Shown: positions 16,200 to 25,931, numbered from the stretch's first letter. The stretch is DNA of 34,031 nucleotides from Mycobacterium kyorinense (GCF_001672775.1 NZ_LZKJ01000060.1:1-34031), one strand, 5' to 3'. The notes: generated from the sequence alone by a model not told the origin. Program-made: numbers and translations.

Positions 16200-16958
16200 T
16201 TAGGTCGGCTTGCGGGCCTCGACCAGGGTCCGGGTGGAGTGGGCCACGAACGGGCCCTGGACCTCGATGCGGTCATGCAATTCACGCAGCCGATCCCGGT
16301 AGCGGTCGACGCTGAAGTCAGGCACCGTCCAAATCACCTTGCGCAGAAAGTAGATGACCGCGCCGACGTCGAAGAACTCCGCGCGCAGTCGCTCCATCCG
16401 CATCTCCAGAACGTCCAGACCGGCGGCGCTTGCCTGCGCCCGCTCGACGGCCGGGTCCCGTTCGGCTCCCACCGCCGGCTTCGGCCCGAGGAAAAACTCG
16501 ATCAGCTCGACCATGGTGGCCGGCCCGACGTGCTGGGCGAAGTAAGTGCCGCCCGGCCGCAGCACCCGATGAATCTCGCTCCACCACAACGTGATCGGGT
16601 GGCGGCTGGTCACCAGATCGAACGCCTCGTCGGCGAACGGCAACACCGGCTCGTCGCTGGTCGCGACGACCACCACACCGCGCGGATGCAACAGCTTGGC
16701 GGCGCGAGCCCGGTTCGGCGGCCACGACTCGGTAGCGGCCATCGTCGGCGGAAACTTGTCGGCGCCGGACAACACCTCGCCGCCGCCGGTCTGCAGATCC
16801 AGCGCAGCTGACACGTCCGCCAGCCGCCGGCTCATCAGCCGCTGATATCCCCACGACGGCCGCTGCTCGGTCGCGCGCCCGTCCAGCCAGGAGAAATCCC
16901 ACCCGTCTACGGGGGCTGCGGCGGCTTCGGCCACCAGCTCGTCGAACGTGCGCGGCAT
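16200..16958 (-). CDS. class I SAM-dependent methyltransferase
   Basis: This 252-residue protein has a modified methyltransferase core: LDLQTGGGEVLSG in the SAM-loop position, a post-I segment AAKLLHPRGVVVVATSDE, LPFADEAFDLVTSRHPITLWW, and EIHRVLRPGGTYFAQHVGP. The Gly-rich loop reads TGGGE in place of the usual GxGxG. The family is Methyltransf_11-like with an unknown substrate. ATG 16958 (MPRTFDELVAEAAAAP) is chosen; longer extensions run into low-complexity Arg/Pro sequence. In M. tuberculosis, as I recall, the lipoprotein gene lprI lies at this place next to glbN, so this is a local difference. It is convergent and back to back with the pseudouridine synthase. Confidence 0.82.
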   Translation of the reverse strand: MPRTFDELVAEAAAAPVDGWDFSWLDGRATEQRPSWGYQRLMSRRLADVSAALDLQTGGGEVLSGADKFPPTMAATESWPPNRARAAKLLHPRGVVVVATSDEPVLPFADEAFDLVTSRHPITLWWSEIHRVLRPGGTYFAQHVGPATMVELIEFFLGPKPAVGAERDPAVERAQASAAGLDVLEMRMERLRAEFFDVGAVIYFLRKVIWTVPDFSVDRYRDRLRELHDRIEVQGPFVAHSTRTLVEARKPT

Positions 16959-17019
16959 GCAGGCATTGTCGGTCAGGTCGGGTCGCAATCGCCATCCCGG
17001 TATGAAAGGACGGCCGAAC

Positions 17020-17394
17020 TCAGATCCGGACAGCCTCGACGTCCGAGGCGATATCGCCGGCCAGCGGGGTGAGCCGGGCAACGATCTCGCTGATCGTCTC
17101 GGCGGGCACTCCGGCCGCCGCCAGCGCATCACACAAGTGTCCTGCCACCAGGTTGAAGTGGTGCAGGGTGATTCCTCGACCCTGATGCACCTGCTTCATC
17201 GACGCGCCGGAGTAGGGCTCGGGACCGCCGAGCGCGGCGGCCAGGAAGGCGGCTTGCTTGCCTTTCAGCCGATTCATATTCGTTCCCGCGAAGAAGACCG
17301 CGAGCTCACTGTCGGCAAGCACACGCGCATAGAAGTCCTCGACAACCACTTCGAGCGCCTCGTAGCCGCCGATTCTGTCGTAGAGCGATTCCAT
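17020..17394 (-). CDS. glbN: group 1 truncated haemoglobin (trHbN)
   Basis: This 124-residue 2-on-2 globin has Tyr22 (B10) in [11 protein letters not shown] in the CD region with [11 protein letters not shown], Gln47 (E11) and the proximal haem ligand His70 in [10 protein letters not shown]. These are the residues of M. tuberculosis trHbN, an NO dioxygenase that turns NO and O2 into nitrate. From ATG 17394 the protein begins [15 protein letters not shown] and lacks the basic pre-A tail of the tuberculosis protein. An upstream in-frame extension to 17487 exists but does not look like that tail. It is divergent from the SDR gene at 17523. Function is likely; NO turnover may differ without pre-A. 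Confidence 0.93.
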   Translation of the reverse strand: MESLYDRIGGYEALEVVVEDFYARVLADSELAVFFAGTNMNRLKGKQAAFLAAALGGPEPYSGASMKQVHQGRGITLHHFNLVAGHLCDALAAAGVPAETISEIVARLTPLAGDIASDVEAVRI

Positions 17395-17522
17395 ACCGAT
17401 TAGCCGACCATCAATGGGTTGCACAGCCGTTAGGCCGCCGTCACGGGGCGATTGCCTGACGTAACAACCCGATTGCCCACGAATCACCGAAACCCGCGAT
17501 GGCGGTGTAGCAGACTCGACCC

Positions 17523-18539
17523 ATGAATCTCGGTGACCTCACCAACCTCGTAGCAAAGCCAGTGGCCGCGGTGTCCAACATCGTCAACACCCCGAACTCA
17601 GCCGGCCGCTACCGCCCGTTCTATCTGCGCAACCTGCTCGAGGCGGTCGAGGGCCGCTCCCTGCGTGACGCCGTGGACGGCAGGATCAGCCTGATCACCG
17701 GCGGATCGTCGGGCATCGGGGAAGCCGCCGCCAACAAAATCGCCCGCGCCGGAGGCGAGGTGGTGCTCGTGGCCCGCACCCCGGAGAAGCTGGAGAAAGT
17801 CGCCGACGACATCCGCGCCGCGGGCGGCACCGCCCACGTGTACCCATGCGACCTGTCCGACATGGACGCCATCGCCGCGATGGCCGATCAGGTGCTGGCC
17901 GATCTCGGCGGAGTCGACATCCTCGTCAACAACGCGGGGCGCTCCATTCGGCGCTCACTTGAGCTGTCCTACGACCGGATTCACGACTACCAGCGCACCA
18001 TGCAGTTGAACTACCTCGGCGCGGTGCAACTGATCCTCAAGTTCATCCCGGGGATGCGGGAGCGCGGTTTCGGTCAGATCATCAACGTGTCGTCGGCGGG
18101 CGTGCAGACCCGCGCACCGCGCTTCGGCGCCTACATCGCCAGCAAGGCCGCGCTCGACACGCTGTGCGACGCGTTGCAAGCCGAAACGGTCAACGACGAC
18201 GTTCGGTTCACCACGGTGCACATGGCGCTGGTCCGCACCCCGATGATCAGCCCGACCACGATGTATGACAAATTCCCGACGCTGACACCGGATCAGGCGG
18301 CTGGGGTGCTCGCCGACGCGATCGTGCACCGACCCCGCCGGGTCAGCTCACCGTTCGGCCAGTTGGCCGCCGTCGCCGACGCCGTCAGCCCGCTGGTGAT
18401 GGACCTGGTCCGCAACCGCGCGTTCAGTATGTTCGACGACTCCGCGGCCGCCCAGGGCAGCGAAACCCCAGACGATGCAAGCAAATTCGATAAGCACAGC
18501 GAGACGTTCGTACGAGCGACCCGCGGAATTCATTGGTGA
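17523..18539 (+). CDS. SDR-family (fatty acyl-CoA reductase-like), Rv1543-like
   Basis: This 338-residue protein has an N-terminal stretch of about 55 residues typical of the mycobacterial acyl-CoA/acyl reductase branch ([19 protein letters not shown]). A classical SDR domain follows: cofactor loop [12 protein letters not shown] (about 60-71), NNAGRS, the catalytic Ser in INVSSAGVQ and YxxxK in [11 protein letters not shown]. An Arg after the second strand (LVARTPEKL) suggests NADPH. The C-terminal tail has [11 protein letters not shown]. The family reduces fatty acyl-CoA or aldehydes, or related lipids. ATG 17523 is well supported by the conserved N-terminus. The next SDR starts 6 bp after the stop, so the two form an operon. 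Confidence 0.92.
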   Translation: MNLGDLTNLVAKPVAAVSNIVNTPNSAGRYRPFYLRNLLEAVEGRSLRDAVDGRISLITGGSSGIGEAAANKIARAGGEVVLVARTPEKLEKVADDIRAAGGTAHVYPCDLSDMDAIAAMADQVLADLGGVDILVNNAGRSIRRSLELSYDRIHDYQRTMQLNYLGAVQLILKFIPGMRERGFGQIINVSSAGVQTRAPRFGAYIASKAALDTLCDALQAETVNDDVRFTTVHMALVRTPMISPTTMYDKFPTLTPDQAAGVLADAIVHRPRRVSSPFGQLAAVADAVSPLVMDLVRNRAFSMFDDSAAAQGSETPDDASKFDKHSETFVRATRGIHW

Positions 18540-18545
18540 GTGATC

Positions 18546-19337
18546 ATGAGTCTGCCCAAACCCGACAACCAGGCCACCGTCGTCGTCACCGGTGCCTCCT
18601 CCGGTATCGGAACCGAGTTGGCCCGCGGCCTGGCCCGGCGCGGCTACCCGCTGCTGCTGGTCGCGCGCCGTCGTGACCGTCTCGACGAGCTCGCCGACGA
18701 GCTGCGCGACCAACGTTCGGTCGGTGTTGACGTCATGCCTCTCGACCTGGCCGACGGCGAAAGCCGGGTATCGCTGGCCGAGCACATCGCCAACACACCG
18801 ATTGCCGGCTTGTGCAACAGCGCCGGCTTCGGCACCAGCGGCGCCTTTCACACCTTGCCGGTCGAGCGGGAAAGCGAACAGATCACGCTCAACGCGCTGG
18901 CGCTGATGGAACTGACCCACGCGGCGCTGCCCGGGATGGTCCAGCGCGGCGCCGGTGCGGTGCTCAACATCGCCTCGATCGCGGCGTTTCAGCCGCTGCC
19001 GGGCATGGCGGTGTACTCGGCCACCAAGGCCTTTGTCCAAACCTTCTCCGAAGCGGTCCACGAGGGGCTGCACGGAACCGGGGTCTCCTGCACGGTGTTG
19101 TGTCCGGGGCCGGTGCCCACCGAGTGGGCCCAGATCGCCGATGCCGAGCACGTGAATGTCCGCATCGCGCAGGTCTCACCGCGTGAGGTCGCCGAAGAGG
19201 CGATCGTCGGGATGCTCGAAGGTAAGCGCAGCGTCGTGCCGGGCATCGTGCCCAAGGTCGCCAGCATGGGCGGCCGGTTCGCGCCGCGCAGCGTGCTGCT
19301 GCCTGCGCTGCGGATCGTGCGGCAACTGCGCGGCTAG
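18546..19337 (+). CDS. SDR-family ketoacyl reductase, Rv1544-like
   Basis: This 263-residue short-chain dehydrogenase/reductase has cofactor loop VTGASSGIGTELARGL (about 15-30), LVARRRDRLDEL (Arg-rich, NADP-type), NSAGFGTSG in place of NNAG, the catalytic Ser in LNIASIAAFQ and YSATKAFV (YxxxK). The LCPGPVPTEWA loop is typical of the DltE/YqjQ-like group acting on acyl or keto-lipids. ATG 18546 (MSLPKPDNQATVVV) is preferred; GTG 18540 is possible. It lies in the same transcript as the preceding SDR, so paired lipid reductions are plausible. The substrate is unknown. Confidence 0.92.
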   Translation: MSLPKPDNQATVVVTGASSGIGTELARGLARRGYPLLLVARRRDRLDELADELRDQRSVGVDVMPLDLADGESRVSLAEHIANTPIAGLCNSAGFGTSGAFHTLPVERESEQITLNALALMELTHAALPGMVQRGAGAVLNIASIAAFQPLPGMAVYSATKAFVQTFSEAVHEGLHGTGVSCTVLCPGPVPTEWAQIADAEHVNVRIAQVSPREVAEEAIVGMLEGKRSVVPGIVPKVASMGGRFAPRSVLLPALRIVRQLRG

Positions 19338-19349
19338 GCAATATCGCCG

Positions 19350-19568
19350 CTAGGCGGTAGACCCTCGCGGCCTGATCTTGAACGAGAGCCGAAGCTTCGT
19401 GCGGTAGGTGATGCCGCCCGTCGCGTCCAAGGCCAAATCCTGCTCAACGACCTCGGCGACCCGGATGTCGTCGATGGTCTCCTGCGCCCGTCGCACTGCT
19501 TGCGCCGCGGCGTCCTCCCACGACACCGTGCTCGTCCCGATAAGGTCGGTGACCCGGTATACGCTCAT
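19350..19568 (-). CDS. dodecin-family flavin-binding protein
   Basis: This 72-residue protein with MSVYRVTDLIGTSTVSWEDAA, AETIDDIRV-like helix, AEVVEQDLAL and YRTKLRLSFKI matches the dodecin beta-alpha-beta-beta fold. Dodecins form hollow 12-mers that store or buffer FMN, riboflavin or CoA compounds. The conserved Trp (SWEDA) stacks on the flavin and the Gln in EQDL contacts it. It is convergent with the SDR gene and divergent from the SRPBCC gene. GAGGG before ATG 19568 is a weak ribosome site. Length and motifs are complete. Confidence 0.9.
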   Translation of the reverse strand: MSVYRVTDLIGTSTVSWEDAAAQAVRRAQETIDDIRVAEVVEQDLALDATGGITYRTKLRLSFKIRPRGSTA

Positions 19569-19636
19569 GCCCTCAAGCTAGAGGAGACCGGGCGGACCTG
19601 TCCGAGGAACCTCGATTACGCCGCGAAGGTGACGGC

Positions 19637-19642
19637 TAGGCT
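19637..19642 (+). promoter_or_regulatory. -10 element for a leaderless SRPBCC gene
   Basis: TAGGCT (TANNNT) is separated by 6 nt from ATG 19649, so transcription would start at or next to the start codon. No purine-rich ribosome site is present. No good -35 is seen. Confidence 0.45.
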
Positions 19643-19648
19643 TTTGCA

Positions 19649-20080
19649 ATGGCTGCTGTCGACATGACCGCCGACGTGCCGATCACTCCGCAAGACACCT
19701 GGAACCATGTTTCGGACCTGTCTGAGCTGGGGGAGTGGTTGGTGATGCACGAGGGGTGGCGCGGCGAGGTGCCCGACACGTTGACGGCAGGGACCAAGAT
19801 CGAGGGCGTGGCGCGTGCCAAGGGGATGCGCAACCGGGTGACGTGGACGGTGACCACGTGGAACCCGCCGAATGAGCTCGCACTGTCCGGATCGGGCAAA
19901 GGCGGCACGAAATACGGCGTCACGCTCACGGTGCGCCCCACAGGCGACGGCTCAGAACTCGGTCTACGCCTCGAACTGGGCGGACGGGCATTGTTCGGGC
20001 CGTTGGGTTCGGCCGCGGCTCGCGCCGTCAAAGGTGACGTCGAGCAGTCGTTGAAGCGTTTCGTCGACCGCTACGCCTAG
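19649..20080 (+). CDS. SRPBCC (START-like) family protein, Rv1546-like
   Basis: This 143-residue helix-grip protein has [21 protein letters not shown] at the N-terminus, central strands [20 protein letters not shown] and a long C-terminal helix ([20 protein letters not shown]). This is the polyketide_cyc2/SRPBCC pattern of a lipid- or small-molecule-binding cavity. No catalytic residues can be assigned. The ATG appears leaderless. It occupies the same position before dnaE1 as Rv1546 in M. tuberculosis. Its role is unknown. Confidence 0.85.
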   Translation: MAAVDMTADVPITPQDTWNHVSDLSELGEWLVMHEGWRGEVPDTLTAGTKIEGVARAKGMRNRVTWTVTTWNPPNELALSGSGKGGTKYGVTLTVRPTGDGSELGLRLELGGRALFGPLGSAAARAVKGDVEQSLKRFVDRYA

Positions 20081-20167
20081 CTGCCGCCGCCCGGCACAGA
20101 CGCCGCGCAGACACGCTTCGCGACACGCCGGGAAGACGTCGGTGGGCGGTCATAGACTGGCGTCCCT

Positions 20168-23100
20168 ATGAGCGGTTCATTTTCGCGGTCCTTCGTGCAC
20201 CTGCATAACCACACCGAGTACTCGATGTTGGACGGTGCTGCGAAGATCGCGCCGATGCTGGCCGAGGCGCAGCGGCTGGAGATGTCGGCGATCGGGATGA
20301 CCGACCACGGAAACATGTTCGGCGCCAGCGAGTTCTACAACGCCGCCACGAAAGCCGGCATCAAGCCGATCATCGGTGTCGAGGCTTACGTGGCGCCCGG
20401 TTCACGTTTTGACACCCGCCGGATCCTGTGGGGTGACCCCGGGCAGAAAAGCGACGACGTGTCGGGATCCGGGTCCTACACCCACCTGACCATGGTCGCC
20501 GAGAACGCCACCGGCCTGCGCAACCTGTTCAAGCTGTCCTCGTTGGCCTCCTTCGAAGGGCAACTCGGCAAATGGTCGCGGATGGATGCCGAGCTGGTCG
20601 CCGAGCACGCCGCCGGCATCATCGCCACCACCGGCTGCCCGTCGGGGGAGGTACAGACCAGGCTGCGGCTCGGGCAGCGCCGCGAAGCGCTGGAGTCGGC
20701 GGCCAAGTGGCGGGAGATCTTCGGCGCCGACAACTACTTCCTGGAAGTGATGGACCACGGCCTGGACATCGAGCGCCGGGTCCGCGACGGGCTGCTGGAG
20801 ATCGGCCGCACACTGAACATTCCGGCGCTGGCCACCAACGACTGCCACTACGTCACCCGCGACGCCGCGCACAACCACGAGGCGCTGCTGTGCGTGCAGA
20901 CCGGCAAGACGTTGTCGGATCCCAACCGGTTCAAGTTCGACGGCGACGGCTACTACCTCAAGTCGGCCGCCGAGATGCGGGCGATCTGGGATCACGAGCT
21001 TCCCGGCGCGTGCGATGCCACGCTGCTGATCGCCGAGCGGGTCAGCTCTTATGCCGACGTGTGGGCTCCGCGCGACCGGATGCCGGTGTTCCCGGTGCCC
21101 GACGGCCACGACCAGGCGTCCTGGTTACGGCACGAGGTGGATGACGGCCTGCGGCGACGGTTTCCCGGCGGCGTCCCGGCCGGCTACTCCGAGCGCGCCG
21201 CCTACGAGATCGAGGTCATCTGCGGCAAGGGATTTCCGTCCTACTTCCTGATCGTGGCCGACCTGATCAACTATGCCCGCTCGGTCGACATCCGGGTCGG
21301 GCCCGGCCGCGGCTCGGCGGCCGGCTCGCTGGTCTCCTACGCGCTGGGCATCACCGACATCGACCCGATCCCGCACGGTTTGCTGTTCGAGCGATTCCTC
21401 AACCCGGAACGCACCTCGATGCCCGACATCGACATCGACTTCGACGACCGCCGCCGCGGTGAAATGGTGCGCTACGCCGCCGACAAGTGGGGCCACGACC
21501 GGGTCGCGCAGGTCATCACCTTCGGCACCATCAAAACCAAAGCCGCACTTAAGGATTCGGCGCGCATCCACTATGGGCAGCCCGGCTTCGCGATCGCCGA
21601 CCGGATCACCAAGGCGCTGCCACCGGCGATCATGGCCAAAGACATTCCGCTGTCCGGCATCACCGACCCGAACCACGAGCGCTACAAGGAGGCCGCCGAG
21701 GTCCGCGGCCTGATCGACACCGACCCCGATGTGCGGACCATCTACCAGACCGCTCGTGGCCTGGAAGGGTTGATCCGCAACGCCGGCGTGCACGCCTGCG
21801 CGGTCATCATGAGCAGCGAGCCACTGACCGAGGCGATTCCGCTGTGGAAGCGGCCGCAGGACGGCGCGATCATCACCGGTTGGGACTACCCGTCGTGTGA
21901 GGCGATCGGCCTGCTGAAGATGGACTTCCTCGGGCTGCGCAACCTGACGATCATCGGCGACGCAATCCAGAACATCAAGGCCAACAGGGGAATCGACGTC
22001 GACCTCGAGTCGCTGCCGCTCGACGACCCGGCCACCTATGAGCTGCTGGGCCGCGGGGAGACGTTGGGTGTGTTCCAGCTCGACGGCGGGCCGATGCGCG
22101 ATCTGCTGCGCCGCATGCAGCCCACCGGGTTCGAAGACGTCGTCGCCGTCATCGCGCTGTACCGCCCGGGCCCAATGGGCATGAACGCCCACAACGACTA
22201 CGCCGACCGCAAAAACAACCGGCAGGCCATCAAACCCATCCACCCCGAACTCGAGGAGCCGCTGCGCGAGATCCTCGCCGAGACTTACGGTTTGATCGTC
22301 TACCAAGAGCAGATCATGCGCATCGCTCAAAAGGTGGCCGGTTATTCGTTGGCCCGAGCCGACATTTTGCGCAAGGCGATGGGCAAAAAGAAACGCGAAG
22401 TGCTGGAAAAGGAATTCGAGGGCTTCTCCGAAGGGATGAAGGCCAACGGCTTCTCGGGCGCCGCGATCAAGGCGCTGTGGGATACCATCCTGCCGTTCGC
22501 CGACTACGCGTTCAACAAGTCGCACGCCGCCGGGTACGGCATGGTGTCGTACTGGACCGCCTACCTCAAAGCCAACTATCCCGCCGAATACATGGCCGGG
22601 CTGCTCACCTCGGTCGGTGACGACAAGGACAAAGCAGCGGTCTATCTGGCCGACTGCCGCAAGCTCGGCATCACCGTGCTGCCTCCCGACGTCAACGAGT
22701 CGGGGCTCAACTTCGCCTCGGTCGGCACCGACATCCGGTACGGACTGGGTGCGGTGCGCAACGTCGGCGCCAATGTGGTTGCGTCGCTGTTGAACACCCG
22801 TACCGAGAAGGGCAAGTTCACCGACTTCTCCGACTATCTCAACAAGGTCGACATCGCCGCCTGCAACAAGAAAGTCACCGAGTCGCTGATCAAAGCCGGT
22901 GCCTTCGACTCACTGGGCCACCCGCGTAAGGGGTTGTTCCTGGTGCACACCGACGCGGTGGACTCGGTGCTGGGCACCAAAAAGGCCGAGGCGATGGGCC
23001 AGTTCGACTTGTTCGGCGGCAGCGATACCGCCGCCGAAGCGGTGTTCGCGATCAAGGTGCCCACCGAGGAGTGGGAAGACAAGCACAAGTTGGCGCTGGA

Positions 23101-23710
23101 GCGGGAAATGCTCGGCCTGTATGTGTCCGGGCACCCGCTCAATGGGATCGCGCATCTGCTGGCCACCCAAGTGGATACGCCCATACCGGCCATCCTCGAC
23201 GGCGACGTGCCCAACGACACGTCGGTGCGGGTGGGCGGCATTCTGGCCTCAGTCAACCGCCGGGTCAACAAAAACGGGATGCCCTGGGCATCAGCACAAG
23301 TGGAAGACCTGACCGGTGGTATCGAGGTGATGTTTTTCCCGCACACCTACACCGCCTACGGCGCCGACATCGTCGACGACGCCGTGGTCCTCGTCGGTGC
23401 GCGAGTGAAGATCTCCGACGACCGGGTGTGCCTGATCGCCAACGAGCTTGTCGTGCCCGACTTTTCCGGCGCGCAGATCGACCGGCCGCTGGCGGTCAGC
23501 CTGCCCACCCGCCAGTGCACCATCGACAAGGTCAGCGCGCTCAAACAGGTGCTGGCCCGCCACCCCGGCACGTCGCAGGTGCACCTGCGGCTGATCAGCG
23601 GGGATCGGATCACCACGCTGGAGTTGGACACCTCGCTGCGGGTGACGCCCTCGCCCGCGCTGATGGGCGACCTCAAGGCACTGCTGGGCCCCGGCTGCCT
23701 GGGCGGCTAA
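20168..23710 (+). CDS. dnaE1: DNA polymerase III alpha subunit, replicative
   Basis: This 1180-residue C-family polymerase is the main chromosome replicase. The N-terminal PHP domain (about 8-290) has an intact metal site beginning HLHNHTEYS (His11, His13, His15) and TDHGNMFG. In mycobacteria the PHP domain provides 3'-5' proofreading. The polymerase active site PDIDIDFDD has Asp420, Asp422 and Asp424. [19 protein letters not shown] binds the nucleotide; [20 protein letters not shown] is a fingers element. An OB fold (about 1015-1090: [20 protein letters not shown]) and a beta-clamp-proximal QFDLFGG (about 948) follow. ATG 20168 starts at the PHP core; TAGACT (20153-20158) gives an almost leaderless message. 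Confidence 0.98.
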   Translation: MSGSFSRSFVHLHNHTEYSMLDGAAKIAPMLAEAQRLEMSAIGMTDHGNMFGASEFYNAATKAGIKPIIGVEAYVAPGSRFDTRRILWGDPGQKSDDVSGSGSYTHLTMVAENATGLRNLFKLSSLASFEGQLGKWSRMDAELVAEHAAGIIATTGCPSGEVQTRLRLGQRREALESAAKWREIFGADNYFLEVMDHGLDIERRVRDGLLEIGRTLNIPALATNDCHYVTRDAAHNHEALLCVQTGKTLSDPNRFKFDGDGYYLKSAAEMRAIWDHELPGACDATLLIAERVSSYADVWAPRDRMPVFPVPDGHDQASWLRHEVDDGLRRRFPGGVPAGYSERAAYEIEVICGKGFPSYFLIVADLINYARSVDIRVGPGRGSAAGSLVSYALGITDIDPIPHGLLFERFLNPERTSMPDIDIDFDDRRRGEMVRYAADKWGHDRVAQVITFGTIKTKAALKDSARIHYGQPGFAIADRITKALPPAIMAKDIPLSGITDPNHERYKEAAEVRGLIDTDPDVRTIYQTARGLEGLIRNAGVHACAVIMSSEPLTEAIPLWKRPQDGAIITGWDYPSCEAIGLLKMDFLGLRNLTIIGDAIQNIKANRGIDVDLESLPLDDPATYELLGRGETLGVFQLDGGPMRDLLRRMQPTGFEDVVAVIALYRPGPMGMNAHNDYADRKNNRQAIKPIHPELEEPLREILAETYGLIVYQEQIMRIAQKVAGYSLARADILRKAMGKKKREVLEKEFEGFSEGMKANGFSGAAIKALWDTILPFADYAFNKSHAAGYGMVSYWTAYLKANYPAEYMAGLLTSVGDDKDKAAVYLADCRKLGITVLPPDVNESGLNFASVGTDIRYGLGAVRNVGANVVASLLNTRTEKGKFTDFSDYLNKVDIAACNKKVTESLIKAGAFDSLGHPRKGLFLVHTDAVDSVLGTKKAEAMGQFDLFGGSDTAAEAVFAIKVPTEEWEDKHKLALEREMLGLYVSGHPLNGIAHLLATQVDTPIPAILDGDVPNDTSVRVGGILASVNRRVNKNGMPWASAQVEDLTGGIEVMFFPHTYTAYGADIVDDAVVLVGARVKISDDRVCLIANELVVPDFSGAQIDRPLAVSLPTRQCTIDKVSALKQVLARHPGTSQVHLRLISGDRITTLELDTSLRVTPSPALMGDLKALLGPGCLGG

Positions 23711-23727
23711 GACCTTGTGGCGCCGAC

Positions 23728-23775
23728 CGTGAAACTGTTGCGAGTTTTGCGCGATTTTTTCGCAAGGGTTTCACG
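23728..23775. terminator. hairpin downstream of dnaE1
   Basis: CGTGAAACTGTTGCGA (23728-23743) faces TCGCAAGGGTTTCACG (23760-23775), with 14 of 16 positions complementary and a 16-nt loop. It lies 17 bp after the dnaE1 stop and 23 bp before the convergent PPOX stop. It resembles the palindromes around the DUF559 gene in style but not in sequence. It is probably a two-way terminator. Confidence 0.65.
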
Positions 23776-23798
23776 CTCGCGGATCGAGTCGGACGGGA

Positions 23799-24251
23799 TC
23801 AGGCATGAGACAGCTCGACCCGGACGATGACGCTGTCGGGCCAGACCGAGCGGTGACGAGTGCGTCGTAGCTTCTCGCGGACACCCAGATCTCGATGCAC
23901 GTTGGTGACACCCGGCACCTTGATCAACGGCACGACGTTCCACTGCCAGCCGTACCGCTCATGCAACACACGATTGCCGGCATCGGCGTCGGCGTCCGAC
24001 AGGATCGTGGCGTGGCCGACGAGCGTCGGCGCACCTGGGCGCACTCGGCCCCGGTAGTCGCAGGCGGTGAGCTCCACCTCCGGGTGGGCCGCCAGCCGGC
24101 GGGTCTTGGGACCGATTTTGGTGCGAAACACCACGGCCGGTCCGTCGAACCCGAACCAGATCGGAGTGTCGACGGGCGTCCCGTCGCGGCGAAACGACCG
24201 CAGCATCGCATAACGGGTGGTGCGCAGTTCATCGAGGCATTGGGTAGGCAT
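23799..24251 (-). CDS. PPOX-class (split-barrel, probably F420- or flavin-dependent) oxidoreductase
   Basis: This 150-residue split beta-barrel protein reads YAMLRSFRRDGTPVDTPIWFGFDGPAVVFRT, then KTRRLAAHPEVELTACDYRGR and a C-terminal VPLIKVPGV segment. It is the pattern of the actinobacterial pyridoxamine-oxidase-like family with F420-using members. Such enzymes reduce diverse small molecules, biliverdin among them; the substrate here is unknown. A perfect MerR-type operator lies immediately upstream. The TTGACT at 24264-24259 on the minus strand would serve as a -10 placing RNA start at about 24252, so the ATG at 24251 is probably leaderless. It is divergent from merR, which should control it. 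Confidence 0.82.
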   Translation of the reverse strand: MPTQCLDELRTTRYAMLRSFRRDGTPVDTPIWFGFDGPAVVFRTKIGPKTRRLAAHPEVELTACDYRGRVRPGAPTLVGHATILSDADADAGNRVLHERYGWQWNVVPLIKVPGVTNVHRDLGVREKLRRTRHRSVWPDSVIVRVELSHA

Positions 24252-24258
24252 GCCACCG

Positions 24259-24289
24259 AGTCAACAGCCTAGAGTTAACTCTAAGTCAA
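24259..24289 (-). promoter_or_regulatory. MerR-type operator/promoter for the PPOX gene
   Basis: The perfect 14-bp palindrome TAGAGTTAACTCTA (24270-24283) lies between a minus-strand TTGACT (24289-24284, -35) and a second TTGACT (24264-24259, at the -10 position). The spacer is 19 bp, the over-long spacing MerR proteins correct by twisting DNA. It fills the 61-bp gap between the divergent PPOX and merR genes. Confidence 0.65.
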
Positions 24290-24312
24290 GCCTGGAATGT
24301 CGAGGAGAGCCG

Positions 24313-24708
24313 ATGGCCGCAGCACTGACGATCGGAGCCGTGGCACGCCACGCCGGCATTGCGGCGACGACGTTGCGCTACTACGAGCAGATCGGGCTGC
24401 TGCCGGCGCCGGCCCGAGTCGGCGGTCAGCGTCGCTACGACGACGCGGTGCTGGCCCGACTCGAGGTGATCCGGCTCTGCAAGTCCGCCGGATTCGCGCT
24501 CGAGGAGATCCAGCTGCTATTCGCCGACGACGCGCCGGGGCGGCCGGTAAGCCGGGCCCTTGCCCAAGCGAAACTCGCCGAGATCGACGCCCAGCTGGCC
24601 TCGCTCGTCCGAGCGCGAGCAGTCATCGAATGGGGTATACGCTGCACTTGTCCGTCGATCGACGCCTGCACCTGCGGGATTCACCGCTCCTTACCCGAAT
24701 GCTTGTGA
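24313..24708 (+). CDS. MerR-family regulator with C-terminal Cys cluster
   Basis: This 131-residue regulator has an N-terminal winged helix (LTIGAVARHAGIAATTLRYYEQIGLLPAPAR) with the MerR hallmark TLRYYEQIGLL, then RRYDDAVLARLEVIRLCKSAGFALEEIQLL, and a dimerisation helix (about 78-108). The effector end reads CTCPSIDACTCG: Cys111, Cys113, Cys119 and Cys121, plus Cys130. That could bind a metal ion or sense redox or electrophiles; it differs from the SoxR iron-sulfur spacing. ATG 24313 has GAGGAGAG at 24302-24309. It controls the divergent PPOX gene through the operator at 24259-24289. Its last 28 bp overlap the convergent amidohydrolase. Confidence 0.9.
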   Translation: MAAALTIGAVARHAGIAATTLRYYEQIGLLPAPARVGGQRRYDDAVLARLEVIRLCKSAGFALEEIQLLFADDAPGRPVSRALAQAKLAEIDAQLASLVRARAVIEWGIRCTCPSIDACTCGIHRSLPECL

Positions 24709-25931
24709 ATCACACCATTTTTCATGACGAAGTCGACCTGACCGGTGACTTCGATGTCGGCGAACGGGTCGCCGGGCATGGCAATCAGGTCGGCGATCTT
24801 GCCCTCGGCGATCACCCCGAGGTCGTCGAGTTGCAGCAGTTCGGCCGCAACGCTGGTAGCTGCCCGCAGGGCGCGCAACGGCGAAATGCCGGTCGACACC
24901 ATCATCGGGAACTCCCGCCAGTTCTCCTGATGCGGAAACATGCCGGCGTCCGTGCCGAACGCGATCCGTACGTTGCTGGCAGCCAGTCGGTCGGCAGCAT
25001 CCAGCAGCGGGCCGCGGTATTTACGGAACTTGCGTAGGGCGTATTCGGGAAGGGCGGCAAGCAACGGGTCGTTTTCGTCGCGTCGGGCACCGGACACGAT
25101 GGCGTACTGAGTCGGCACCATGAACACCCCGGCGTCCTCCATCATCCGCAAGGTGTCGGCCGAGGCGAGGTTGCCGTGCTCGATGCTGCGCACCCCGGCG
25201 CGGACTGCGCGCTGAATGCCGTCGTCGCCGTAGCTGTGCGGAGTGGCCGGGATTTCGAGGTCGGCCGCGGTGGCCACCAGGATGTCCATTTCCTCCTGGC
25301 TGTAGGTGGCGTGGCCGGGGTCGTCGGACGGCGAGGCGAAGCCCCCGGTCGCACCGAATTTGATCCAGTCCGCGCCGGCGCGGATTTCCTGTCTGACACG
25401 GGTGCGGATCTCGTCGGCGCCATCGGCCGCCGCCAATTCCAGTGGCCGCGAACAGCCTTGATATTCGTCGGCGAGGAATCCGCTGAAATCGCCGTGGCCG
25501 CCGCGCGCCGAAATCATGTGCGGCGCCACCAGCATGCGGGGTCCCTCGATGATGCCGGCCGCTACCGCGTTGCGCAGGTCGACCGTCGGATAGTCGAGAT
25601 CGCCGCACCCCAGGTCGCGCACGGTGGTGAAGCCGTTGTGGAGCAGGGCCCGCAGCACCGGCAGCGACTTCAACGTCTTTGCGGTGCTGGAATCGGCGGC
25701 CGTGGCCGGGCCAAGCGGCGGTGTCAACGTCACATGGGTGTGGCAGTCCATGAAGCCCGGCGTCAACGTGTGCCCGGACAGGTCGACCACGCGCGCATCG
25801 GCCGGCGGCTCGATCGTGTCGTCGATTCGGTGGATGCGGCCGTCGACGACCAGCACGTGCCGCGGCGCGGCCGCGTCCGACACCCCGTCCCACACGTTCG
25901 CACCGGTGATCAAGGTCGTCGCTATGGCCAT
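24681..25931 (-). CDS. amidohydrolase (imidazolonepropionase/prolidase-like branch)
   Basis: This 416-residue metal-dependent hydrolase has an N-terminal beta-sandwich and a TIM barrel. Metal ligands follow the binuclear amidohydrolase scheme: His64-x-His66 in MDCHTHV, Lys191 (carboxylated) in DWIKFGATGG, His232 in ATPHSYG, His252 in SIEHGNL and Asp328 in FGTDAG. The set is complete, so activity is expected. Close relatives cleave Xaa-Pro or Xaa-Arg dipeptides, or related amides; the substrate is not predictable. No signal peptide is seen. It is divergent from the enoyl-CoA hydratase gene (62 bp) and convergent with merR, overlapping it. Confidence 0.88.
   Translation of the reverse strand: MAIATTLITGANVWDGVSDAAAPRHVLVVDGRIHRIDDTIEPPADARVVDLSGHTLTPGFMDCHTHVTLTPPLGPATAADSSTAKTLKSLPVLRALLHNGFTTVRDLGCGDLDYPTVDLRNAVAAGIIEGPRMLVAPHMISARGGHGDFSGFLADEYQGCSRPLELAAADGADEIRTRVRQEIRAGADWIKFGATGGFASPSDDPGHATYSQEEMDILVATAADLEIPATPHSYGDDGIQRAVRAGVRSIEHGNLASADTLRMMEDAGVFMVPTQYAIVSGARRDENDPLLAALPEYALRKFRKYRGPLLDAADRLAASNVRIAFGTDAGMFPHQENWREFPMMVSTGISPLRALRAATSVAAELLQLDDLGVIAEGKIADLIAMPGDPFADIEVTGQVDFVMKNGVIHKHSGKER

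Noticed and set aside
21125..22525. 466-codon minus-strand ORF inside dnaE1
   Set aside because: Antisense shadow of a certain gene; no recognisable domain.
23728..23775. third member of the DUF559 palindrome family
   Set aside because: Similar shape but different arm sequence, arm length and loop; treated as an ordinary terminator.
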